44,962 bases of DNA from Chloroflexi bacterium UBA5189 (GCA_002413045.1 DHWF01000006.1:958-45919), one strand, 5' to 3'. Positions 16,473 to 25,661 are shown, numbered from the stretch's first letter. Notes: generated by a model from the sequence alone, not told the origin. Translations and numbers: made by a program.

Positions 16473-16490
16473 CGCCACAGGGTAGTGGCG
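16473..16490 (-). promoter_or_regulatory. -10 hexamer embedded in an 18-bp palindrome (CGCCAC-TACCCT-GTGGCG)
   Basis: On the reverse strand TACCCT lies 8 nt before the ATG of the MetE-like gene. It is flanked by the perfect 6-bp inverted repeat CGCCAC/GTGGCG. This suggests a leaderless promoter whose -10 is covered by a dimeric repressor site. Direct observation is the symmetry; the function is inference. Confidence 0.4.
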
Positions 16491-16508
16491 GAGCCGGCGT
16501 CCGGCGGC

Positions 16509-17369
16509 TCAGCCGGCCAGTTGCGCCAGGTCCAGGCGAATGCGCTCGTGGAGCGTGCCGTTGGTCGCGAGGAAGGAAGCCCCGGTGAACGTTCGATTGC
16601 CCTTGAAATCCGTGGCCCGGCCGCCAGCCTCTTCGACGAGCAGGAACGGCGCCGCCGCGTCCCAGGGCTTGAGCCCGACTTCGACCATCGCCTCGGCGGC
16701 GCCTTCCGCGAGCAGGGTGTAGCCCCAGAAGTCGCCGAAGCCGCGCTCGCGCCACGAGCCGGCGCGCACCCGAGGCATGCCCGGCGCCAGGCCGGACCGC
16801 TCGAGGTCCGTCAGGCTCGAGTACAGGACTTGCGCGTCCGCCAGGTCGGCGATCCGCGAGACGGTCAGCCGCCGCGCGTCCCCGGTGATCAGCGTCGACA
16901 TCGCCCACGCGCCACCGCCGCGCCAGCCGCCCCAGCGCTGCCCGAGCGCCGGCGCGGAGATCACCGCCGCCTGCAGCTCGCCGTCGCGCTCCACGGCCAT
17001 GAGGGTCGCGAAGATCGGGACGCCGCGGATGTAGTTGTGGGTGGCGTCGATCGGGTCGACGTACCACTTGACGCTCGCCCCCGGCGCGTCCGTCCCGAAC
17101 TCCTCGCCGACGACGCCATGCTTCGGGAACGACTCGGCGATGCGGGCCCGGATCAGCTCCTCGATCGAGCGGTCGGCGATCGTCACGAACGACCGATCCG
17201 GCTTGCGCTCGACCGTCACGTCGCGCCGGAAGTGGCGCATCGCGATCGCGTCGGCTTCGTCGCACCACGCGAGCGCGATCTGGACCCAGCCCCGGAGCTC
17301 TACGTCGGTGCCGCGCCGGAAGCCAGCGCTCCAGGATGGCCCGAACGGAATGATCGCTGCGGGAGTCAC
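16509..17369 (-). CDS. Inositol-monophosphatase superfamily phosphatase (HisN-like)
   Basis: Protein of 286 aa with the Mg/Li-dependent phosphatase fold. Metal-binding motifs are GEEFG (88-92) and DPIDATHNYIRG (105-116). The C-terminal WDAAAPFLLVEEAGG motif carries the third metal aspartate. The THNYIRG sequence is closer to histidinol-phosphate phosphatase HisN (THNFVRG-like) than to SuhB (GTTNF), so HisN or another sugar/amino-alcohol phosphate is the likely substrate. The GTG start at 17369 overlaps the stop of the upstream DMGDH gene as GTGA, so the two are translationally coupled. That coupling argues for a role in the methyl-amine block rather than, or in addition to, histidine synthesis. 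Confidence 0.88.
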   Translation of the reverse strand: MTPAAIIPFGPSWSAGFRRGTDVELRGWVQIALAWCDEADAIAMRHFRRDVTVERKPDRSFVTIADRSIEELIRARIAESFPKHGVVGEEFGTDAPGASVKWYVDPIDATHNYIRGVPIFATLMAVERDGELQAAVISAPALGQRWGGWRGGGAWAMSTLITGDARRLTVSRIADLADAQVLYSSLTDLERSGLAPGMPRVRAGSWRERGFGDFWGYTLLAEGAAEAMVEVGLKPWDAAAPFLLVEEAGGRATDFKGNRTFTGASFLATNGTLHERIRLDLAQLAG

Positions 17370-19834
17370 GAGCGGATCCGCGCCCCCTCGGGGTCCCAGA
17401 GGGGCTCACGGGCGATCTCGAACGCGATCCATTCGCCGAACACCTCGACGTCGCCACGCGTGCCGATCGCGGCCTGGTCCGGCGGCAGGTATGCGTACGC
17501 GATCGAGCGCTCGACGGCGAAGCCGTAGCCGCCCGACGTCACGCGGCCGACGATCGCGCCGCCGACGCGAACCGGCTCGTTGCCAAGCGCGACCGAGCGA
17601 GGATCGTCGAGCACGAGGCAGCGCAGGCGCTTGCGCGGCCCGGCGGCCCGAGCGGCCGCGAGCGCATCCCGCCCGATGAACTCGACGCCCTTGTCCGGCT
17701 TCACCGCGAACCCGAGCCCCGCCTCGTAGGGCGTCTCCTCGGGCGTGATGTCGCTCGACCAGACGCGGTAACCCTTCTCGAGGCGTAGGGCGTCGATGGC
17801 GCGGTAGCCTGCCGCGACGAGCCCATGTGGCCGGCCCGCCTCCCAGAGGGCTCGCCAGAGCGCACGCCCGTACTCCGACGGCGCGTACAGCTCCCAGCCG
17901 AGCTCGCCGACGTAGGTCACCCGCAGCGCCAGGACCGGCGTGTCGCCGAGCGTGATCTCGCGAGCCGTGAGATACGGGAAGGCCTCGTTCGAGAAGTCGT
18001 CCTTCGTCAACGACTGGACGATCGCGCGGGCGTTCGGGCCCCACACCCCGAAGCACGCGCGCGCCGAGGTCACATCACGAATGCGCACCAACGGCGAACC
18101 TTCCGGCGGGAGCTGCGCACGGATCCAGCCCAGGTCATGGTTGCCGAACGCGGTGCCCGTCACGATGAGGAATCGCTCGGGCGCGAGTCGCGTCACGGTG
18201 AAGTCGCACTCGATGCCGCCGCGGTGGTTGAGCATCTGGGTGTACGTGATCGAGCCGACCGGCTTGTCGATGTCGTTCGCGCATAGCTGCTGGAGGAAGC
18301 CGAGCGCTCCTGTGCCCTCGATCTCGACCTTGGCGAAGCTCGACTCGTCGAAGATCCCGGCCGCGTGGCGCGTGGCGAGCGCCTCCGCGCCGATCGCGGG
18401 CGACCAATGCTGGCCCGCCCAGCCGCGCGGCCGAAGCGCCTCGAGGGCCTCGCGGCTCGTCACGGCGGCGCCGTCCTCGTTCGGCGTGAACCAGTTCGGG
18501 CGCTCCCACATCGACTTCTCGCCGAAGACGGCGCCGAGCGCCGCGACATCCTCGTACGCCGGGCTGAGGCGGAGCGGGCGGCCGGCGAGGCGTTCCTCGT
18601 TCGGGTAGTGGATGTCGTAGTAGGTCGCGTAGTTCTCGTAGGTCCGGGCGAGGGTCAGCTGCTGGCTGCGGTACTGGCCGCCGAACCGGCGGATGTCCAT
18701 CTTCCAGAGGTCGAGCTCCGGCTCGCCGTCGACGATCCAGTGGGCCATCTGCTGGCCGATGCCGCCCGTGCCGGCGATGCCGTGGGCGCAGAACCCGGCG
18801 GCGACGAAGAACCCGCGGACCTCGCTCTCGCCGAGGATGAACTCGTTGTCCGGGGTGAACGCCTCAGGCCCGTTGATCATCCGGGTCACGCCCGCGTCGG
18901 CGATCGCGGGGACGCGAGAGATGGCGCCGGCCATGATCGAGTCGAAGCGTGGCCAGTCCGGCTCCAGCAGGCGGTGGTTGAAGTCCGGCGGGACGCCGTC
19001 AAGCGACCACGGCATCGGGTCGCGCTCGTAGCCGCCCATGCACAGCCCGCCGACCTCCTCGCGGAAGTAGCACAGCCGATCCGGGTCGCGCATCGTCGGG
19101 AGCGTCGGGACCGCGCCCTCGATGGCGTTCGTAGACAGGTATTGGTGCGCCATCGGGATGATCGGGATCGTGACGCCCGCCAGCCGCCCGATCTCCGGCG
19201 CGAACATGCCACCAGCGTTGACGACGACGTCGGCCTCGATCGTCGAACGCTCGCCGCCCTTCGACTCGACCTCGACGCCGCGAACCTGCCCGCGGTCGAC
19301 GTTGATCCCGACGACGCGGGTGTGCTGGCGGATCGTTGCGCCCCTCGCGCGGGCCCCGGCGGCGAGCGCCTGGGCGAGCCCGGACGGGTCGAGCCAGCCA
19401 TCGGTCGGCAGCCAGACCGCGCCGAGGACGCCATCGAGCGTCATGAGTGGGAACCGGTCCTGGGCCTCCTTCGCCGAGATCAGCTCGAGCGGCAGCCCGA
19501 ACGTCTTCGCCCAGCCGGCCTGGCGCTGGAGCTCCTCGTAGCGCTCCTTCGTCGACGCCAGCCGGAGCGAGCCGACCTCGTGCCAGGAGACATCGACGCC
19601 TGTGTCGGCGGTCAGGCGCCGGTACAGCGCCGCGCCGTACATCATCATCCGGGTCAGCGTCGTGGTCGACCGGAGCTGGCCCACGAGGCCGGCGGAGTGG
19701 AACGTCGAACCGGACGTGAGCTCCGCTCGATCGACGAGCACGACGTCCTTCCAGCCGAGCTCGGTCAGGTGGTATGCGATCGACGTCCCGCCGACGCCGC
19801 CGCCGATGACCACCGCCTGCGCGTGCTCGACCAA
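17366..19834 (-). CDS. Dimethylglycine/sarcosine dehydrogenase-like flavoprotein with GcvT domain (copy 1)
   Basis: Protein of 822 aa, the length of mitochondrial-type DMGDH/SARDH. The N-terminal FAD-binding DAO domain begins VVIGGGVGGTSIAYHL (GGG at 11-13). The motif LTSGSTFHSAGL has His46 at the place of the covalent-flavin histidine of DMGDH. A FAO_M linker is followed by GcvT-type folate domains (LCANDIDKPVGSITYTQML, then YVGELGWELYAPS and EKGYRVWSSDITPEETPYEAGL). Such enzymes demethylate N,N-dimethylglycine or sarcosine and hand the one-carbon unit to tetrahydrofolate. The start is TTG at 19834, preceded by GGAGG 7 nt upstream. It heads an operon with the HisN-like and perhaps the MetE-like gene. 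Confidence 0.9.
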   Translation of the reverse strand: MVEHAQAVVIGGGVGGTSIAYHLTELGWKDVVLVDRAELTSGSTFHSAGLVGQLRSTTTLTRMMMYGAALYRRLTADTGVDVSWHEVGSLRLASTKERYEELQRQAGWAKTFGLPLELISAKEAQDRFPLMTLDGVLGAVWLPTDGWLDPSGLAQALAAGARARGATIRQHTRVVGINVDRGQVRGVEVESKGGERSTIEADVVVNAGGMFAPEIGRLAGVTIPIIPMAHQYLSTNAIEGAVPTLPTMRDPDRLCYFREEVGGLCMGGYERDPMPWSLDGVPPDFNHRLLEPDWPRFDSIMAGAISRVPAIADAGVTRMINGPEAFTPDNEFILGESEVRGFFVAAGFCAHGIAGTGGIGQQMAHWIVDGEPELDLWKMDIRRFGGQYRSQQLTLARTYENYATYYDIHYPNEERLAGRPLRLSPAYEDVAALGAVFGEKSMWERPNWFTPNEDGAAVTSREALEALRPRGWAGQHWSPAIGAEALATRHAAGIFDESSFAKVEIEGTGALGFLQQLCANDIDKPVGSITYTQMLNHRGGIECDFTVTRLAPERFLIVTGTAFGNHDLGWIRAQLPPEGSPLVRIRDVTSARACFGVWGPNARAIVQSLTKDDFSNEAFPYLTAREITLGDTPVLALRVTYVGELGWELYAPSEYGRALWRALWEAGRPHGLVAAGYRAIDALRLEKGYRVWSSDITPEETPYEAGLGFAVKPDKGVEFIGRDALAAARAAGPRKRLRCLVLDDPRSVALGNEPVRVGGAIVGRVTSGGYGFAVERSIAYAYLPPDQAAIGTRGDVEVFGEWIAFEIAREPLWDPEGARIRS

Positions 19835-19918
19835 CCCGGCGCCTCCGTGCTTTCCCTCAGCTGTCCGTCGGAGCGTACCGGCTTGCGCCGACCGATTCCG
19901 GGCGCGATAGTCCGATGC

Positions 19919-20380
19919 ATGTCCCGACGAGCCCGCGCACTCATGCTTGTCGGAGTGCTGACAGTCGCGTTCCTCGTCGCGATCTTCTTCGTCGGCATTC
20001 CGATGGGATCGTGCCTCGGCCCGCTCGGCGTCACGCAGGTGGAGTGCATTCGTGCGACAGGGGCCGCGCCGACGTTCGGACCCGCGCTACCGATCATCGT
20101 CGGGCTCGTCGCCCTGGCGGCGCTGGTCTTGTTTCCGGTTCCGCGCCAGCAGGTGTCGCGCGCCGCGATCGGTGGGGTGGCAGGGGCGATCGTCGGGACA
20201 ATCGGCTACCTGGCCCTGCATCCAACGACGATGACCGGCCCCACCTCGACGGGCGAAATCATCACCGTTCAGCTGCCGATCGACTGGTCACTGCTCGTTG
20301 CCGGCCTCATCGCGGGTGCTGGTGTGCTCGCGCTGTTGGCCGGCCATCTGCGACGGCCCGACGCCGCAAAGGCCGCATGA
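19919..20380 (+). CDS. Small four-helix membrane protein, unknown
   Basis: Protein of 153 aa with four hydrophobic segments (residues ~8-28, 55-73, 82-101, 127-145) and short polar loops; the first loop has two cysteines. No family is recognised. The ATG at 19919 has no ribosome binding site; GATAGT lies 7 nt upstream and a TTGCGC 17 nt further, possibly a promoter for a leaderless message. The stop overlaps the start of the choline-kinase-like gene as ATGA, so it is the first gene of a two-gene operon divergent from DMGDH copy 1. It may be a membrane partner or simply a coupled neighbour. Confidence 0.75.
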   Translation: MSRRARALMLVGVLTVAFLVAIFFVGIPMGSCLGPLGVTQVECIRATGAAPTFGPALPIIVGLVALAALVLFPVPRQQVSRAAIGGVAGAIVGTIGYLALHPTTMTGPTSTGEIITVQLPIDWSLLVAGLIAGAGVLALLAGHLRRPDAAKAA

Positions 20381-21309
20381 CGACAGGTGACGCACCTCCG
20401 TCAATCGCCAGCGCCGTCAGTCGGTTGTTTCCCGGCCGGGATTCCAGCATCGAGCCGATCGCGGCGGGGCTGACGAACCAGAACTTCCGGGTCGAGGTCG
20501 AGGGTCGGCCGTTCTTCGTTCGGCTTCCCGGCGCGTCGACGGACCTGCTCGCGGTCGATCGAGCGAACGAGCTGCACAACACGCGCGCCGCCGCGGAGGC
20601 GGACGTTGGGCCGGGAGTGGTCGCCGTCGATCCGGGCAGTGGCGCGTTCGCGCTCGAGTGGATCGAGGGGCGGACGATGTCGAACCCGTCGTTCGCAGAG
20701 CCCGGCACACCGGGGCGAATCGCAGAGGCGCTGCGGCGGCTCCATGCCGGCCCTCGCTTCCGTGACGACTTCGACATGGTTCGACTGTCCGCGTACTACC
20801 TGCGCGTCGTCGACGAGCGTCACCTTCGGATCCCGGATGGCTACCGAGCGCACACGGCCGCGATCCCGCGGATCGAGGCGTCCCTCGCCACGCACCCGCT
20901 CCCGACCGTCCCGTGCCACAACGACCTGCTCGCCGAGAACTACCTCGACGACGGCGCGCGCCTGTGGATCGTCGACTACGAGTACAGCGGCAACAACGAC
21001 CCGACGTTCGAGCTCGGCAACACCGCCCAGGAGCTCGGTTTCGACGCTGCGCGCCAGGAGGAGCTGTGCGCCGCGTACTTCGGCCCCGGGCGATTCGCGC
21101 GGGACGGTCCCGCCCTCATCGCCCGGATGCGACTCCAGATGATCATGTCCGACGTCGGCTGGACCCTGTGGGCCGCGATCCAGGCCGCGATCTCGTCGAT
21201 CGACTACGACTTCTGGGGCTGGGCGGAGGAGCGCTGGGCTCGCGCGTCGGCCGCCATCGACGGCCCCGACTTCGAAGGCTGGCTCGCGGGCGCGGCGTCC
21301 GCGACCTGA
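20377..21309 (+). CDS. Choline/ethanolamine kinase-like phosphotransferase (copy 1)
   Basis: Protein of 310 aa of the protein-kinase-like APH/choline kinase fold. The nucleotide-binding start is GLTNQNFRVEVEGRPFFVRLPG. The catalytic Brenner motif is CHNDLLAENYL (residues 180-190). The metal motif is IVDYEYSGNNDPTFELGN, which is the choline-kinase family form with Tyr-Glu-Tyr and an Asn in place of the usual aminoglycoside pattern. It would phosphorylate choline, ethanolamine or a related amino alcohol using ATP. It is coupled to the small membrane protein (ATGA). Its 3' end lies 21 nt from that of the convergent APH-like gene. Confidence 0.88.
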   Translation: MTTGDAPPSIASAVSRLFPGRDSSIEPIAAGLTNQNFRVEVEGRPFFVRLPGASTDLLAVDRANELHNTRAAAEADVGPGVVAVDPGSGAFALEWIEGRTMSNPSFAEPGTPGRIAEALRRLHAGPRFRDDFDMVRLSAYYLRVVDERHLRIPDGYRAHTAAIPRIEASLATHPLPTVPCHNDLLAENYLDDGARLWIVDYEYSGNNDPTFELGNTAQELGFDAARQEELCAAYFGPGRFARDGPALIARMRLQMIMSDVGWTLWAAIQAAISSIDYDFWGWAEERWARASAAIDGPDFEGWLAGAASAT

Positions 21310-21330
21310 TCTCGCATGCTGAGCTGGCAG

Positions 21331-22203
21331 CTACGAGGGCGGCCGGAGGCCCAACGCGCGGGCAGCCCACGGCAGCGCCGTTCGTGCTTGCATCAGCTGC
21401 AGCCCTCGCACGTGCGGCGCATCCGCGATGCCGGGTTCCCCCGCGCGGCTGCAGAAATAGCCCGCGAGCCACCCGGCCAGCTCGGGTACCGAGGGCAGGA
21501 TCTCCTCCGGAGCCGGCCCGCCCTCGGCGTGCAGGCTCGGCAGCCAGGCCGCGACCTCGACATCGGGGTTCATGATCGAGGCCGCATTCCAGTCGATGAG
21601 CATCACCCGACCGTCGCGGAAGCACACGTTGTCCGAGCGGACGTCGAGATGGACGAGCGAGCCTCCCGCCAGCGGCGCGGCTTCGGAGGCGGCGATCAGC
21701 GCCGGCAGGGCGGCTTCAAGCCAGGCCGCGGAGCACAGCTCGAGTGCAAGGAACGCGTTCGGGGCTTCGCCGACTTCCCGCCAGTTCGCGCCCCAATCGA
21801 TCGAGTGCCCGTAGAGATGCGCCGGCGGCGGGGTCCGGTGGACGGCCGCCAGCGTCTCGAGGACCGCATCGACCCGTTCCCTCGTCCATGGGGGCGGCCA
21901 GGAGGCGGCCGAGAGGTCCTCGAGCGCGAGCACGGGGCGTTCGCCATCGTCGTCGAACCCGAGCACACGCGGCATGAACGCGCCGGCGATGGCGAGGTAG
22001 TTCCGATGCTCGTCGCGCGTCCAACCGGCGGTGAGCTCAGTTGCACCGATCTTGACGAACGCCGACCGCTCGTCATCGCCGACGATCCAGCGCGCGGCGG
22101 TGTCGGAGGTACCGCGGTTCTCGGCTGCGCGCCGGAACCGCGTCGGCCGCCAGCCAAGCGCGCGTTCGATTCGTTCCACGTCCCCCGGCGGCAGTCCCGA
22201 CAA
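21331..22203 (-). CDS. Aminoglycoside-phosphotransferase-family kinase
   Basis: Protein of 290 aa of the APH fold. The catalytic loop is LVHLDVRSDNVCF (residues ~183-195) and the metal motif LIDWNAAS. The pattern is of the general small-molecule kinase kind (APH/DUF1679 group) and is distinct from the two choline-kinase-like proteins nearby. The likely start is TTG at 22203, 5 nt after the stop of DMGDH copy 2; a GTG at 22179 is an alternative, and neither has a good ribosome binding site, so coupled reinitiation is likely. Substrate unknown; drug resistance is not implied by family membership. Confidence 0.8.
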   Translation of the reverse strand: MSGLPPGDVERIERALGWRPTRFRRAAENRGTSDTAARWIVGDDERSAFVKIGATELTAGWTRDEHRNYLAIAGAFMPRVLGFDDDGERPVLALEDLSAASWPPPWTRERVDAVLETLAAVHRTPPPAHLYGHSIDWGANWREVGEAPNAFLALELCSAAWLEAALPALIAASEAAPLAGGSLVHLDVRSDNVCFRDGRVMLIDWNAASIMNPDVEVAAWLPSLHAEGGPAPEEILPSVPELAGWLAGYFCSRAGEPGIADAPHVRGLQLMQARTALPWAARALGLRPPS

Positions 22204-22208
22204 CCGCG

Positions 22209-24650
22209 CTATCCAGTCATCCGGGTGCCGCTCGGATCGACGAGGACGTCCGCCGCGACGACCCCTGCCACCCGATCAGCGAAGACGTCGACCTCGATCG
22301 TGGCGCCTTCGGGGACGCCTGCGGGCAGATAGGTCGTCCCAACCGTCCGGCCGACCGTGTAGCCGAACGCAGCGCTCCGGATTCGGCCGACGACCTCGCC
22401 ATCGACGCGGACGGCCTCGCCGCCGTAGATCGGCACCCAGTCGGCGCCGCCCAGGAGGACGGTCCGGAGGCGGCGCGCCGGCCCATCCGGTTCGGCCGCG
22501 CGGCGGGCGACCAGCGCCTCTCGACCCACGAAGTCGCCCTTCCCGAGGCGGACGAACCGTTCGAGACCGGCCTCGAACGGGGTCTCGCGCGGCGTGAGCT
22601 CGGCGCCGAAGTAGCGGTAGCCCTTCTCGAGCCGGAGCGATTCGAGCGCGCGGTAGCCGATGGGCTCGATGCGGTGGTTCGCGCCAGCGGCCAACAGGGC
22701 GTCCCATACGCCGATTGCATCCGCGGGAGCGACCGTGAGCTCCCAACCGTGCTCGCCCGCGTAGGACAGGCGCGTCGCGAGCACGCGCACCTCGCCGACG
22801 CGGATCGCCCGGACCTTGCGGATCGGGAGCGCGATGTCGTCGACCCGGTTCGCCGTGACCGCGCCGAGAACGTCCCGCGCCCGCGGTCCCCACAGGCCGA
22901 TCACGCTCAGCTCTTCGGTCGCGTCGCGCACCTTGACGTCAGCGATCGCGGGCTCGTCCGCCGCCCGAGCGACCAGCCAGCCGAGGTCGGCCGCCAGATA
23001 GCCGGCCCCCGTCAGGACCCGGAAGTGGTCGGCACCGAGCCGCGTCGTCGTGACGTCCGCGACGATGCCGCCCCGCTCGTCGAGGAACTGGCCGTAGATG
23101 GTCGAGCCGGCGGGCTTGTCGACGTCGTTGGCGCAGGCCCGCTGCAGGAGCGCCAGCGCGCCCGGTCCCGAGATATCGAGCTTGCCGAACGAGGTCAGGT
23201 CGATGATGCCGACCCGCTCGCGCACCGCGCGATGCTCCTCCCCCACCCGCTCGAACCAGTCGGGCCGTGCCCACCCTCGCTCCCGTGGCATCCGCCCATT
23301 GCGCGTCCAGGACTGGCCGGGCCGATGCAGGTCGGCGCGCTCCCAGCCGGCCTTGGTGCCGAAGACCGCGCCCGCCTCCTCGAGGCGCGGGTTGAGCGGC
23401 GACAGTCTTCGCGGGCGCCCCGCAACGTCCGCGTCATACGGGAAGCGAAGGCGGTAGTAATCGCTGTACGTCTCGCGAGCGAGGGCCGCCGCAAACTCGA
23501 CGTCGCGGTACGTGTCCGCGAACCGCCACGCCCGGTACGGCGCGATGTCCACCCCCGGGTCGCCAGCCGTGATCCACCCTGCGACCGACTTGCCGATCCC
23601 GCCACCGCCACCGAACCCGTTGAGCGACAGCCCGGCCGCGACCCAGAACCCGCGCACCCCAGGCATCGGCCCGATCAACGGATTCGCGTCCGGCGTCATC
23701 GCGTCCGGGTGGCAAACGAGGCGAACCGCCTCGGCGTCGGCGAGGAACGGGAAGCGGCGGATCGCGCCCTCCATCAGCGGCTGGAACCGCACCCAGTCGG
23801 CGGGGAGCGAAGTCGCGGCGTGCTCCCACGGGACGCCCTCGAGCCACCGCGCATGCGGCTCGCCCTCGTAGCCACCGAACAGCATCCCGCCATGCTCGGC
23901 CTTGCCGTACACGAGGTTGTCGGGGTCGCGGAAGCAGGGCATGTCGTCGGGCAGCTCGTGACCGGGCACCGCTCGCAACGCGACGTGCTGGTGATCGACC
24001 GCGGTCGACGGAATGAACGCACCGACCATCTCGGCGACGCGCGGCGCCCACATGCCCGCCGCGTTGACGACGAGCTCGGTATCGATGGCGTCGCCGCCGT
24101 CGAGGAGCACGCGGCGAATCTCGCGCCTGGGGCCGAGCTCGAACCCTGTCACCCTCGTGTTCTGCCGGATCCGCACCCCGAGCTTGCGGGCTGCATCGGC
24201 CACCGCGTACGTCGCGGAATGCGGGTCGAGGTAGCCGTCACCCGGCAGGTAGACCGCGCCGAACAGCAACTCCGGCGATATCGCCGGCATCAGCCGGCGC
24301 GCCTCCGCGGCCCCGATCACGCCCACATCCAGCCCGACCCCGCGCGCCCGGCTCGCCGTCCGCTCGAGCTCCTTGAGCTGCTCCGGTGACGACGCCAGCC
24401 GCACGCTGCCGACGGCGCTGAACACGCCGAGCCGCCCATACAGCTCGATCGAGTAGCGGCGCCAGGCCAGCATCGTCGACGACGGGTTGAAGGCGGTCAC
24501 GAGCCCCGCCGCCTGCGAGGTGGAGCCGGAGGTCAACCCCGCCTTCTCGACGAGCAGGACGTCGGTCCAGCCCGCCTCCGCGAGGTGCAACGCCAAGCTG
24601 CACCCGGTGATCCCGCCGCCGATGACGACGACGCGTGCCTGATCGTTCAT
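22209..24650 (-). CDS. Dimethylglycine dehydrogenase-like flavoprotein with GcvT domain (copy 2, lacks the flavin histidine)
   Basis: Protein of 813 aa, same architecture as copy 1: DAO-type FAD domain (VVIGGGITGCSLALHLA), linker, then GcvT folate domains (RACANDVDKPAGSTIYGQFL, YAGEHGWELTVAP, EKGYRYFGAELTPRETPFEAGL). At position 46 the motif reads LTSGSTSQAAGL, so the histidine that carries covalent FAD in DMGDH is glutamine here; FAD is presumably bound non-covalently, or the substrate differs. The two copies look only moderately similar, so they probably act on different N-methyl substrates. The ATG at 24650 follows the choline-kinase-like gene after 33 nt on the same strand. Confidence 0.88.
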   Translation of the reverse strand: MNDQARVVVIGGGITGCSLALHLAEAGWTDVLLVEKAGLTSGSTSQAAGLVTAFNPSSTMLAWRRYSIELYGRLGVFSAVGSVRLASSPEQLKELERTASRARGVGLDVGVIGAAEARRLMPAISPELLFGAVYLPGDGYLDPHSATYAVADAARKLGVRIRQNTRVTGFELGPRREIRRVLLDGGDAIDTELVVNAAGMWAPRVAEMVGAFIPSTAVDHQHVALRAVPGHELPDDMPCFRDPDNLVYGKAEHGGMLFGGYEGEPHARWLEGVPWEHAATSLPADWVRFQPLMEGAIRRFPFLADAEAVRLVCHPDAMTPDANPLIGPMPGVRGFWVAAGLSLNGFGGGGGIGKSVAGWITAGDPGVDIAPYRAWRFADTYRDVEFAAALARETYSDYYRLRFPYDADVAGRPRRLSPLNPRLEEAGAVFGTKAGWERADLHRPGQSWTRNGRMPRERGWARPDWFERVGEEHRAVRERVGIIDLTSFGKLDISGPGALALLQRACANDVDKPAGSTIYGQFLDERGGIVADVTTTRLGADHFRVLTGAGYLAADLGWLVARAADEPAIADVKVRDATEELSVIGLWGPRARDVLGAVTANRVDDIALPIRKVRAIRVGEVRVLATRLSYAGEHGWELTVAPADAIGVWDALLAAGANHRIEPIGYRALESLRLEKGYRYFGAELTPRETPFEAGLERFVRLGKGDFVGREALVARRAAEPDGPARRLRTVLLGGADWVPIYGGEAVRVDGEVVGRIRSAAFGYTVGRTVGTTYLPAGVPEGATIEVDVFADRVAGVVAADVLVDPSGTRMTG

Positions 24651-24683
24651 GGTTAAAGTCTGCCCGTTCTCGAGCGCGGCATC

Positions 24684-25637
24684 CTAGCCGCCGGCGGCCT
24701 CCGTGAGGGCGCGCTCGAACGCCGGCCGACGGGCGACCGTGAGCAGCCGATCGAAGTGGTCCGCGGCATAGGCGACAAAGTCGACGTCGAGCGTGGAGAT
24801 GCCCTGCTGGAGCACGCCCCACATCGCCTCGCGGAAGTCGGACAGGATTCGCATCAGCGTGAGCCGCGCCGCGAGGGCGGGGCTCGGCGCCTCGCCGAGA
24901 TAGGCCGTGAGCAGGATCGCGTCCTGGTCGGCGTCGAGCTCATGGTTGATGCTGAAGTTGCCGAGGTCGAAGTACGCGTCGCCCATCCCCGCGTACTCCC
25001 AGTCGACGATCCGGATCCGTGCGCCATCGTCGATGAAGTTGGCGTTCAGGAGGTCGTTATGGCACGGCCGGAGCTCGAGCGGGGCGGTCAGGCAGGCGAG
25101 CTCGATCCGCCGGGCGATCGACTCCGCGAGGTCGAACTCCGGCGGGATCGTGACCCCGCGCGAAAGCGCCAGCGCGCGATACGCCTCGACGATCCGGAAC
25201 GGCACGAACAGTCCCGGGATCGCGGGGCCGTCGTGGATCCGGCGCAATGTGGCGCCTACCGCTCGCAGCCGCTCCGGCGTCCGCATCTCCGCCTCCGGGA
25301 TCGGCGACCCCTCGATGAACCGGGTCACGAGGTAGCCCTCCGGCCGCAGGAATGCGATCACCTCCGGCCCGACGCCCACGCCCGCAGCGGTGACCGTCGC
25401 GGCGTGCTCGACCTCGCGGCTGATCCCCAGCAGGTACGTGTCGTTGCCGGCCAGCCGCACGACAAAGCGCGCCCCGTCCGGCGCCCCGCTCACGAGGAAG
25501 TTGCGATTCGTGATCCCGCCGGACAGCGCGGTGAGCGTCAGCTCCCCGGTCCCGAGCTCGGGCAGCCGACGGAGGGCGCGGACCAGCTCGTCGCGCAGCT
25601 CGCCGCGAAGCTCGTCCTCGGCCGCCGGGCTCGTCAT
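24684..25637 (-). CDS. Choline/ethanolamine kinase-like phosphotransferase (copy 2)
   Basis: Protein of 317 aa. Features follow the choline kinase family: LSGGITNRNFLV near residue 40, catalytic CHNDLLNANFID (~188-200), then IVDWEYAGMGDAYFDLGNFSINHEL, the CKI-type metal site. It likely phosphorylates choline, ethanolamine or thiamine-like alcohols. The ATG at 25637 has a strong AAGGAGG 7 nt upstream, indicating high translation. A 10-bp hairpin (25662-25697) separates it from the permease gene. It belongs to the reverse-strand series permease, kinase, DMGDH copy 2, APH-like kinase. Confidence 0.88.
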   Translation of the reverse strand: MTSPAAEDELRGELRDELVRALRRLPELGTGELTLTALSGGITNRNFLVSGAPDGARFVVRLAGNDTYLLGISREVEHAATVTAAGVGVGPEVIAFLRPEGYLVTRFIEGSPIPEAEMRTPERLRAVGATLRRIHDGPAIPGLFVPFRIVEAYRALALSRGVTIPPEFDLAESIARRIELACLTAPLELRPCHNDLLNANFIDDGARIRIVDWEYAGMGDAYFDLGNFSINHELDADQDAILLTAYLGEAPSPALAARLTLMRILSDFREAMWGVLQQGISTLDVDFVAYAADHFDRLLTVARRPAFERALTEAAGG

Positions 25638-25661
25638 CGGCGCGCCTCCTTGTGCGAATTG

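Noticed and set aside
15490..17457. One 655-codon frame covering both the MetE-like gene and the antisense phase of the HisN-like gene
   Set aside because: Only the part from 16470 has family features; the 5' part is the alternative frame of the HisN-like gene, which is well supported.
18365..19918. Very long open frame antisense to DMGDH copy 1, running into the 153-aa membrane protein
   Set aside because: The first 1.5 kb are opposite a clear flavoprotein and have antisense composition. Only the part from the ATG at 19919 has membrane-protein character.
20377..25637. APH-fold kinases as antibiotic resistance genes
   Set aside because: Two have choline-kinase-type motifs and all three sit among DMGDH-like and permease genes, so small-molecule metabolism is more likely.
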